Assembly (NCBI GenBank): GCA_033182465.1
Contig: CP137321.1
Location: forward strand, 1,612,001-1,676,000
DNA length: 64,000 nucleotides
Direction: 5' to 3'
Source: Sanghuangporus weigelae
Taxonomy: Eukaryota; Basidiomycota; Agaricomycetes; Hymenochaetales; Hymenochaetaceae
Of this stretch, positions 1-8,907 are shown piece after piece (positions within the stretch are counted from its first letter, which is position 1; each line of letters starts with the position of its first letter). A model generated the notes under the pieces. It had not been told where the DNA came from, ran no database searches, and saw only the letters and a list, made by a program, of their open reading frames with translations. The position numbers and the translations under genes were made by a program.

Positions 1-22
1 AAAGAAGCATAGACCATTCAAA

Positions 23-1882
23 ATGACGACCATTCAAAAGATCAAGGTAGATGTATTACTCGAGGTTTCCTAATGGCCTCTCAGCTCATGCTTCATTTTG
101 CAGGAAATTGAAGATGAAATGGTGTCGTAGTCATGATTTCCCTACTTCACGAACAGCAGCGCTCACACCGCTCATAGGCTAGGAGTGAGCATATGCGAAT
201 CATATTGCGACCTTTGACCTTGACCGTGTCTTCTTCGCAGCCCAAAAGAACAAGGCCACGAGTTACCATTTAGGTCAACTCAAGGCGAAGCTTGCCAAGT
301 TACGTCGTGAGCTTCTTGCTCCTAGCGGTGGAGGAGGTGGTGCAGGAGGGATAGGATTCGACGTAGCTCGTACCGGCGTTGCTTCTGTTGGTTTCGTCGG
401 GTTCCCGTCTGTTGGGAAGGTGTGCTGCATAATGTCGTGGACTCGTGCACTTGATTAACTGGCGGACAGTCGACCTTAATGTCTAAACTCACCGGAACAC
501 ATTCTGAGGTATCCGAAATTGACTTCACGACGCTTACGACAGTACCCGGAACGCTTAGAGTGCATGGTGCACCCATTCAAATTCTCGATTTGCGTGCGTG
601 CTTTACAAGTGTTAGTCTGCTAGAACCAGCATTTATGTTCATTCATTAGCTGGAATCATCGAAGGCGCAAACGATGGTCGAGGTCGTGGGAGGCAAGGTG
701 CGTGTCCTCTTAATATTCGAGGACAGTGTTGTTTATTTAGGAATCATTTGTTCACAGTCATCGCTGGTACGTTGTTCTCGTTTCGATTATTTCTTGTCTG
801 TGAACGAAACTCTTGGCAACCGTCAGTGGCGCGAACATGTAACCTCATCTTTATTGTCCTCGACGTGCTCAAACCACTCAACGACAAAAGGCTCATCGAG
901 ACTGAGTTAGAAGGTTTCGGCATTCGCCTCAACAAAAAGCCTCCAAACATCACCGTGCGAAAGAAAGACAAGGGTGGGATCGCAATAACCAACACCGTCC
1001 CTCTCACGAATATCGATCATGACGAGATAAAGGCTATTTTGAGCGAGTATAGGATCAGTAACGGGGATGTTGCGATTCGAGAGCCGAACGCGACGGCGGA
1101 CGACATTGTCGACGTGATTGAAGGCAATCGGCGAGTGAAGCTCTGCTTTTCCGAGGCGAGAAGCTAATTACTTCTTTCAATAGAGTTTATATCCCATGCA
1201 TCTACGTAAGCGTTTATTCTTAAACTTATCGTATTGTATTGACATCTAAACTGTTTTCTGTTTTCAGGTTCTTAACAAAGTGAGGTTGACGTTGTCGTAT
1301 CATGACTGAAGCATCTTCCTGACGTCCTACAGATCGATGCCATCTCAATTGAAGAGCTAGATTTGCTGTACGTTTGTTATTTCACTTTCGGATCTACCTT
1401 TCTTGATTGGCGAGTCATTCTGTCAGATACAAGATTCCCAACAGCGTTCCAATCTCGTCAAAGGAGTGGCTCAACATCGATGAATTGATCGAAGTAATGT
1501 GGCAGAACCTCGACCTCGTGCGAGTGTACACAAAACCGCGGGGCCAGCCCCCGGATTATACCCAGCCAGTCGTCCTCAAACGCGGGAAGTCCACAGTGGA
1601 AGACTTCTGCAATTCAATTCACAAGGAAATCGCCAAGCAGCTGAAATAGTTGAGTGAAATTATTTGTCATTGGGAACCGGTAGAGTTAATGGTTTCTTCT
1701 CATGCCATTCTCCGCATGCTAGTGCCATTGTTTGGGGTTCGAGTGCCAAGCACGCGAGAGGCCAAAAGGTGGGATTGGAGCATATCCTGCAGGACGAGGA
1801 CGGTATGTTTTTGGCTTCCTTGGTAAACCTAAGAATAGAACTGACCCCGATTCGTATAGTCGTTCATATTGTGAAGAAGTGA
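23..1882 (+). CDS. RBG1: DRG1/Rbg1 family developmentally regulated GTP-binding protein
   Basis: Translation-associated TRAFAC GTPase that acts on ribosomes with a Tma46/DFRP-type partner. I reconstruct 14 exons: 23-46, 104-121, 178-184, 241-419, 470-593, 650-697, 758-766, 827-1130, 1184-1205, 1268-1279, 1333-1367, 1427-1648, 1723-1802 and 1860-1882. They total 1107 nt (368 aa), the usual family length. Visible are the N-terminal MARTQKNKAT-type helix, the glycine-rich stretch, Walker A GFPSVGKS split by an intron, switch II DLPGIIEGA also split, NKID (G4) and the C-terminal TGS domain ending HIVKK. Exons of 7, 9 and 12 nt are needed to restore conserved residues. The intron after 1130 begins GC (gcgagt), because no GT donor keeps the frame. 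The gene is convergent with ALG8, 55 bp away. Family assignment is certain; the exon model is inferred by reading frame and conservation. Confidence 0.95.
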
Positions 1883-1937
1883 ACCATGTACGATGTGTAT
1901 GTATTATCTCGATTACAATTTATCTGCATGTGTGACA

Positions 1938-4373
1938 TTAGCGCGGAGAAGACTTGACGTATATGTATGAAAGGCGCAGGAATGCCCAGGTTAAGCCGAG
2001 TGCGCAGTAAATGCTTGTGAGCATCAAAGGAAGGAATTCCATTGAGCTTTCATTCGTCGTCGTGGAATCTATTGGTTGTGCGCCTGGTTCAGTGCTACCG
2101 GCAAAATTTTGTTTACTTTCGTTGTTCTGGTTCTGTGCGAACCTCTTCGTGAGTATGGGAAAGACCGTCACAAAAAGTTGAAGGAGAATGAAGCCGGCAA
2201 GATAAAGCTTCTCCAACTGATCGACTATCACCATGGGCAATGACTTGGGAAATCTGCGGAGATTGGTGTTTAAGCATGAACTTCTTCCCGGCATACTCAC
2301 GAACTTACTCATAGACACGCCTGTGCAGAGGGCGGAAGACGAGATACATCCATATGATCGAGTACAGTATTTTCACAAGCGTTTCTTCACCAGAGTCAGA
2401 TAAGCCGTTGTTTCGTTTGCTCAAGGCGCGTCGCGAAGGTGAAGCACTTACCCGCTGGTGTGAAGAGAAGCGGAAACAGAGAGTAAATACCTGCGACACT
2501 CGCCAGGATGAAGGTCCGGAAGAACGCGTGGTTTTCACCAGCAAGGAGACTAACGGAACCAATATTATGAGCTGTCTGCTGAAAATTGAAGGTTAGGAGA
2601 CATTGAAGCATACCTCAACGGGACCAGTACCAGAAGGATGGCTTTTTCATGAACATGCCAACCAAACATGTACGAGACAAAGCCACAGAGCGTAAGAGCG
2701 CACAGGAAGGATTTGTACATCGGTGCTCTCCAAAGTTGTATCATAAAAACCTGGTACAGGAGTCAAGAAATGGAACAATATCGTGACGTATGTCACCCAC
2801 ACTTTGGAAGGCGAGCGTGATAATGAAAGTATGTATTGGCTTTACGTTAGGCAGGATTGCGAAGACGGTATCACCAACGAGGCCTCTCGAAGACGATGCT
2901 ACACCCTCGGAGTTGACTGCGAAACCCGAACCAAACTTTCTCGCGTCTATAAAAGTCCATGGGAAATATTATTACAAATAAACGTTCGAAGAAGTCTAGA
3001 CATACATCTGAGCAAAATGCGATCGAGGGCGGTGACGAGAGCCCACGCATTCGGGGCCCAATAGGCATGGTTAAGACCGCGTTTGAAGGGAAACAGCCGA
3101 TTGGCGAGCTGAGGGAGTTGACCCATGAGTAGGAATGGTCCGACAGAGACCACGAAGACAGCGATAACGATGTTAGCTAGGGACAAGAACCTCGCGAATT
3201 GCAATTTCCCTACAAGAGGCCATCAGGTTAGGGAGAACAGAACACGGAATGAAGATAAGCACCTTGCGGGGACATGCAGAACGCTCGGAGAAGATACACG
3301 AAGTACGCAGGCTGAGGCATAATAAGCAGATAGACTATGTAGACAAGCAAGAGGCGTACAGCTTGGTACATATAAATATGTTTGAAATTAAGCAGAACTG
3401 CGAAAATGAATCCGCAACCAAGTAGGTCGCCCTTTGGAGATCGAGAAATTGAGCTGTCTTTATCAAGCGCATATTTTAAATATAAACTCACATTTCGAGC
3501 CGAAAGAATTGATAGCAGCAGAATCCCAAACATAAATCCATTGTATTGGAAGTGTATGTGGTCTACAATCAGAAAACCGGGATGAAGGAAAAGCGAAGCA
3601 GATATTATGCGTTGAGTAGACGGGTCTACAGCCCCACGTATAAATCTTGGAGACAAATCTAGTATCAGTGGCATTTACCGCAAACAGTCAGGGACGAAAC
3701 TCGTACCGAAGTAGTGCAAAAGCGAGAGCCAGTTCTGTAACGAGGACCGTAGTCCGTTGAAATATTATGACAGACCACGAGTCATAGTTGGGATTGTTGA
3801 GATCTACTATTCTCCTGTCGACTAGTGCAGCAGGGATAGAGAGCAGGTATTCAAAATAGGCGAAGAAGGGAGGATAATCTAGTGCTATGTAGGAAGGCAT
3901 TCAGATCAGCCACATCAATCAGAAGTCTGTCTTTACACTCACTCCATTCTGAAGTTGTCTAGAAATGAGATATAGCTTCAGTCTCTGTGCTCATAGGAGA
4001 AAGTACGGTGTTAACTGTCTTACATCAAAGTACCATTTGGAGATGGGTAAAGAGTGTGTTATCGCTAACCAATTTCTATGTACTTCGAAGTCTGTTGATC
4101 GGCTATAGAATTGTCAGCTATCCGAATGCAGAAGTCTCGTTCGGAGACATACTATGATGGAAATAAGAGAACCTTGAATACCGTTGAAGCTATGAGCAAA
4201 TCCCTTTCTGAGGGTGAAATATCTAGCTTCCACCACGAAGTGGACTTCGATTTTCCTTGAGCAGGCTTCTGTATTGACGGAGATTGTGAAGAGATGGCAT
4301 GTATAGCATCCTCTCGGTGACTCAAGGCAGAAATGCCTGGTGATGCTGATGAAGGAAACGTAACGTTCGACAT
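1938..4373 (-). CDS. ALG8: ALG8 dolichyl-P-Glc:Glc1Man9GlcNAc2-PP-dolichol alpha-1,3-glucosyltransferase
   Basis: Multi-pass ER membrane enzyme that adds the second glucose to the lipid-linked oligosaccharide used in N-glycosylation. The start at 4373 gives a Ser-rich cytosolic N-terminus followed by [16 protein letters not shown]. Later exons carry family hallmarks: [18 protein letters not shown] (about 3880-3830), [20 protein letters not shown] (about 3580-3520), FKHIYMYQA, and [19 protein letters not shown] (about 3095-3040). The last exon ends in a hydrophobic helix and [18 protein letters not shown] and HFQYNG distinguish the ALG6/ALG8 family, and the [11 protein letters not shown] segment fits ALG8. 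The gene has many short introns; I did not fix every boundary. It shares a 344-bp divergent intergenic region with VMA21. Confidence 0.93.
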
Positions 4374-4717
4374 GGCGGTCGATTCCAGGGAAACGCGTCT
4401 CGCCTCAGACGCGGATGGTGACGTGGATCACGAATTGATCGACGCGTTGATATGTTCCCACGATAAACAATTTCCCTCGAGTTCGCGAGATAATTTTGAG
4501 ATAAAAGAAAGAAGATTTGATTTGCTACTCATTAATATTCTGGATAACAACACAATCCGCTAGAGATAAAGCAGAGAGCAATATTAATTTATTTATGGCA
4601 CCTGGTTTTTAAAGACAACCCGAAATGGTATATTACTGCATTAGGCTATCCGGTCACGCATGACGTGTGCATGACATTCAGTATCAGTGCTCAATTCGCG
4701 TAACGTCTACCATAGAC
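4374..4717. promoter_or_regulatory. ALG8/VMA21 divergent intergenic region
   Basis: 344 bp separate the start codons of ALG8 (-) and VMA21 (+), so both promoters must lie here. Both products act in the ER membrane. I see AT-rich blocks around 4515-4610 but no motif I would name. An open frame in the ALG8-proximal half has no recognisable content and is probably non-coding. Confidence 0.5.
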
Positions 4718-5125
4718 ATGAGTGAACAAGCCGCGGCTTCAAGAATCACAGAAGAGACAGTGCAAGGGTATGTACCGTCCTTTAATTAGCTGAAGCAACG
4801 AATGTCCATAACAAGGACGCGCAGAGGCGCTCTTTTCAGACTGATCTTCTTCGCCATATCGTTGGCTGTGGTCCCGTTATCCACGTACTATGGGTCTCAG
4901 CGCTTTCTATGGAATGGTGAGTCTCGGATACGTTGCCTTCCAGATAATGCATTGACGCTGTGATATTGATATGAAGGCAACTCGACGTTTGCTGCGATAT
5001 CGGCAGTCTTTGCGGCAAACCTGGTTCTACTGGTCTATATCGTTCAGTCCGTATATGAGGACAAGAAGCTGAACGAGCCGAGGGAATTGGACGAGAAGAT
5101 GCGCGAGACAAGGAAAGACAAATAG
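4718..5125 (+). CDS. VMA21: VMA21-like V-ATPase assembly integral membrane protein
   Basis: Small ER membrane chaperone for assembly of the V-ATPase Vo sector. Three exons (4718-4767, 4816-4916, 4977-5125) total 300 nt, giving 99 aa, the family size. There are two hydrophobic helices: LIFFAISLAVVPLSTYYG, then an NSTFAAISAVFAANLVLLVY segment with the NST...AAISAV...N(I/L)VL pattern typical of VMA21. The charged tail ends RKDK, compatible with a dilysine-type ER retrieval signal. Introns are 48 and 60 nt. The first-exon start was chosen because it is the first ATG giving a frame-preserving splice to the conserved part. Confidence 0.88.
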
Positions 5126-5548
5126 CTGTGAGGCTGTGCGGATCGTAAAGGAAGCGCCTAGGCCTGATACGAGCCTCGGTCCTCCTGTTTGGATTTGGCG
5201 CTTTCATTTCTGATATTCACATCTTCCTAAACATCATCGTCCGAGACGCATGGGCGCTCGGGACAAAATCATAGCGTAATAACTATCATCGGTGACCGGT
5301 TTATGTAGCTTCGTACTTATGATTGTTGCAGACGGGATATGTACTGGGACAATGCATCAAGGCACTATTTTCATTATGTCTGCGGATTGCCTGCGGCCAA
5401 GAGAAAGCCGACGAGATTCGGAGAAGAGAAGTGGCGAGACCCGCTGTCGGCCGATAAGATAAGAATGTGAAATCACCGAAGATGAGATTGCATCACAGAC
5501 GCGCTCAGAGACAACAGAACAACTACGCGCGCGTTAATTACCGTTACG

Positions 5549-5554
5549 ACGCGT
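5549..5554. promoter_or_regulatory. MCB-like element (ACGCGT) upstream of RNR2
   Basis: Palindromic ACGCGT, the MluI cell-cycle box bound by MBF-type (Swi6/Mbp1/Cdc10) factors. It sits about 390 bp upstream of the RNR2 start, inside a wider run of CGCG-containing sequence (5507-5575). Assignment rests on motif identity and on the known MCB control of ribonucleotide reductase genes in fungi. Confidence 0.5.
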
Positions 5555-5759
5555 TGGTAACACCGCGTCTGTAACGCCAAACAAATGCGCATAGTTCACT
5601 CACCACTTGCATTGTTCTCCCTCACACCTTTATAAAGTGAGAGTGTTCAGACTATTCTTCGACGTTGAGGCCAAAAGAATGGCTAAATTTCATGCAATTG
5701 CGGTCGCTCAGTGCGCTGTGACATGTCGAGCGTGACTAAAGCTGACCAAATATGTGCAA

Positions 5760-5765
5760 ACGCGT
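5760..5765. promoter_or_regulatory. second MCB-like element (ACGCGT) upstream of RNR2
   Basis: A second exact ACGCGT, 182 bp upstream of the RNR2 start and 34 bp before the TATA-like TATAAGG. Further copies lie in RNR2 introns 1 (about 6018) and 2 (about 6286). The clustering supports cell-cycle control, but binding is inferred. Confidence 0.5.
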
Positions 5766-5798
5766 CGGTTTCTTCTCACGTAAGACAAAAAAAGTAGA

Positions 5799-5805
5799 TA
5801 TAAGG
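5799..5805 (+). promoter_or_regulatory. TATA-like box of RNR2
   Basis: TATAAGG lies 142 nt before the RNR2 ATG and is followed by a pyrimidine-rich stretch (about 5815-5850) of the kind often found at fungal transcription starts. A second candidate, TTTATAAAG, lies near 5628. Confidence 0.4.
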
Positions 5806-5946
5806 CCTTGCACTTTCGTGTCTCTCTTCTTTACCAACCACTTCCCCCAGCACATTCTCTCTGCAATCATACGCAGTCCTTGCGCGTTACTATATCGACC
5901 GTTGCCTTGCTTGTAACTCGATTCGACTAGTATCTACTTTGTACCT

Positions 5947-7567
5947 ATGGCCGCCACCACCGCCGACGTTTTCTCTGCACCTACTTCTACGCCTTCTAAG
6001 AAGGTACGTATCTTCTTTGACGCGTCTTATCGCTCTCACAAAGCGTCTTCGTGTACTTGTGTTCGCATGCGCTTGTCGCACTTATCCAGGTTGCTGTCTC
6101 GCTCCGGAACATGGACCTGAAGGATCCCAGCAAGCATGCGAAAAAGCACGAAGAGATTGTTCTCCTTGATGACAAGGAGAGGTCTCTCTCTCCCAAGAGT
6201 GTCACGGATGCAGAGAATGTTGAAGACTTCCCTCGTCGATTCGTTGGTGATGTTGACCTCCCTGAAGGTACGTGGCTTCATTGCGCGACGCGTCTGTCAC
6301 ACGAGTGACTCATCTATTTTTAACTTCAGAGGAAGAGCCTCTACTTAAAGAAGCCAAAAGTCGTTTCGTTCTCTTCCCTATCCAGTATCACGAGGTGCGC
6401 TGTGATCGTTTTTGTCGTTTTTTATGGTATCACTCACGCTTGAGACATTAATCATAGATCTGGCAAATGTACAAGAAGTCAGAAGCTTCCTTCTGGACTG
6501 CTGAGGAGATGGACCTCTCGAAGGATCTTCACGATTGGGAAAACAAGCTTAATGACAACGAACGCCACTTCATTAGCCACGTACTCGCTTTCTTCGCCGC
6601 CTCCGATGGCATCGTAAATGAAAACTTGGTCGAGCGCTTTAGCAGTGAAGTTCAGGTGGCTGAAGCGCGTTGCTTCTATGGCTTCCAAATCATGATGTAC
6701 GTATATGGCTAGTATTTACGGCGGGATGATAGCTTCTGACTCTGATCCCAGGGAGAACATACACTCTGAGACCTACTCGCTTCTCATTGACACATATATT
6801 AAAGATCCCGCTCAGCGGGAATACCTCCTTGACGCTATCGAGACGATCCCCTGTGTCAAGAGGAAAGCTGACTGGGCGCTCCGCTGGATTGCTGATCATC
6901 GTGCGACGTTCGGCGAGCGCTTGGTTGCATTCGCTGCCGTCGAAGGCATTTTCTTCTCGGGTTCTTTCGCTTCAATCTTTTGGTTGAAGAAGCGTGGCCT
7001 CATGCCGGGTCTCACCTTCAGTAATGAGCTGATCAGCCGTGACGAGGGTATGCACACCGACTTTGCCTGTCTTCTGTTCAGCCACCTTCGCCGTCGGCCA
7101 CACCCTGATACTCTCAAGAGAATCATTACCGAAGCCGTGGCGATTGAACAGGAGTTCCTGACAGATGCGCTTCCGGTCAGCCTCATCGGCATGAACGCGA
7201 AGCTCATGTGCCAGTACATTGAATTCGTTGCCGACCGTCTTCTAATCTCGCTCGGAAACGAAAAGGTTTACAATTCGACGAATCCGGTGAGTGACTTGTT
7301 CCAAGCTCGGATCAGGTTTATTTACTGACTCGGCTGTTCCTGTACCTGCAGTTCGACTTTATGGATATGATTTCGCTCCAGGGCAAGACGAACTTCTTCG
7401 AAAAGCGTGTCTCGGATTACGCGAAGGCAGGCGTGAATGTAAGCGCCGCGTCGAAAGCGGAAGGATCAGCTAGCAAAGTCTTGTAAGTTTTCTCCTACGC
7501 CGCTGCTCGCTGATGATGAATGTTCCGCTGATGGAAACGCACTAGCACCGTCGACGAGGACTTCTAG
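5947..7567 (+). CDS. RNR2: Ribonucleoside-diphosphate reductase small subunit (R2)
   Basis: Class Ia R2 subunit carrying the di-iron/tyrosyl radical cofactor for dNTP synthesis. Seven exons (5947-6003, 6090-6267, 6330-6394, 6458-6696, 6752-7286, 7352-7482, 7546-7567) total 1227 nt, 408 aa. Iron-ligand motifs are intact: [11 protein letters not shown] (Asp), NENLVERF (Glu), [10 protein letters not shown] (Glu/His), EGIFFSGSF and [14 protein letters not shown] (Glu, Glu, His). The radical tyrosine fits [11 protein letters not shown]. The C-terminus FTVDEDF is the R1-docking heptapeptide type; its first residue is split across the last intron. Upstream and intronic ACGCGT boxes suggest S-phase regulation. 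Confidence 0.97.
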
Positions 7568-8907
7568 GCATTCAATTCCAAAGTTTCCCGTTTCTCTTAG
7601 ACGGCCTTATGATTACTATTATTAATCTGATGTATACCGACACCTACCTGCAACCTCGGCTTCCTCGCATTAGAACTGTTTACCCTTGCAACTTATCTCG
7701 CCTATATTTTCCCTTTATCTCCCAGCTCTGTCTCATCAATTTTTTTTTGTTATAGCCTTCTATTCGTCTGTACTGTGTGTAACACCTCTCATGTCATCAA
7801 TAACTATGCCGAAAAGGAGAGAATTTATATGATAAGCTGATTCATTATTGAAGGAAGTGGGAACTGAGCGGGGAAATTCAAACGCAGTGCCAATCCACGT
7901 GTGTGATGGAAGATGTTCGCTTGTGCGAGAGCGTGGGTTGGTTGGCTGCGCAATACCGGAAGATGGGGCTCGAAAGAGAGCGAGTGGGTGAGAAAAGGAC
8001 AGGGAAAAGGAACCGAGCTGATTCTTGGGCTTCTTTCGTCTTTCTTTTCTCGTTCATCCTTCTTGTCGGACTGGGAGGGAGTTTGTTTCGAGCGGCTCGG
8101 CATAGACCGCGGGAGGAGTGTTCCATGCAAGAATGTGGGAGAGAGGAAGGTGCATAACATTAGCAGCGGCTACCAAGTGGGGATATGGCTCAACGCAGAG
8201 TGTTCAGATGTGCTTGACGAGATCTGAGTGCATTAATTCTGTCTGAATGAGTTTGCCGAATTGATGACATCAGAGGAGAGATGCCATAAGCTTGCGGAGA
8301 TGACCTTGACGGGGCAAGCTGGATTGTGTGTGAGCGGCAGAAGGACCAGCCGCGCGAAGTAGCGGAACGAACGAACGGATCTCTTCCCATTTTTATTTAT
8401 TTAAGTATTTATTTATTTAGATCTTCTATTTTTCTCCTTTTTTTCGTCTTCCAGGTCCAGTTACAGCATCATCCACTCATCAATCCTGATTCTGTGATCC
8501 CAGCTCGGATGCTAGCATATATAACCCCCGCTGCTTTCCTTTCTCACTTCTCTTCAAGGCTGCTGTATGCGCTCTTGCTTGTGTATCGCACGCCTCGACT
8601 CGAGATACTTGCGACCGCATCCGCGACACTCCCACCCGCCTTTCTCTTGGTTAACGACGAACCCTACCTACTTCGATTCGACGACGACACACGCGAGCTC
8701 GCTTCTCTCTCCCTCATTTTTCCCTTCTGTGTGTGATCGACGCTCTACACGGAAATCACTATTTAGCCTACCCTCTCGCGATCACAACCCTATTTTTCTC
8801 CCCGCCCGATTTTATCCTCTCTTACAAGAGCTAGTCCCTGCCAATCCACTACTACTGGGTTCAGAAATCTTGCTTGTCTTCTAAACACGACGCGACGCGA
8901 TACGTCC
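7568..8907. other. RNR2 3' region and long upstream region of the poly-Q gene
   Basis: 1.34 kb without a supportable gene. Open frames around 7825-8230 occur on both strands at once and have no recognisable content. A TTTA/ATTT-rich patch lies at 8390-8420. From about 8430 to 8880 the + strand is strongly pyrimidine-rich (many TCTC/CCTCTC runs) and probably forms a long 5' leader or promoter for the gene at 8908. Confidence 0.5.
8390..8420. repeat. ATTT-type low-complexity tract
   Basis: Imperfect tandem TTTA/ATTT units (tttatttatttaag-tatttatttatttag). This is simple-sequence DNA in the leader/promoter region of the poly-Q gene, with no coding potential. Confidence 0.7.

Larger units (their letters stand above)
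5126..5946. other. VMA21-RNR2 intergenic region with unassigned coding-like stretch
   Basis: The left half (about 5150-5470, + strand) has two short open segments with protein-like composition. One is hydrophobic (LLFGFGAFISDIHIFLNII, about 5170-5230). The other lies after a possible acceptor at 5335 and reads as YVLGQCIKALF... in one frame or RDMYWDNASRHYF... in another. I cannot join them into a gene with an ATG, and I recognise no family. The right half is the RNR2 promoter. Confidence 0.35.

Noticed and set aside
7825-8230. Overlapping open frames on both strands between RNR2 and the poly-Q gene
   Set aside because: Similar-length frames on opposite strands, no conserved motif, and low-complexity translations.
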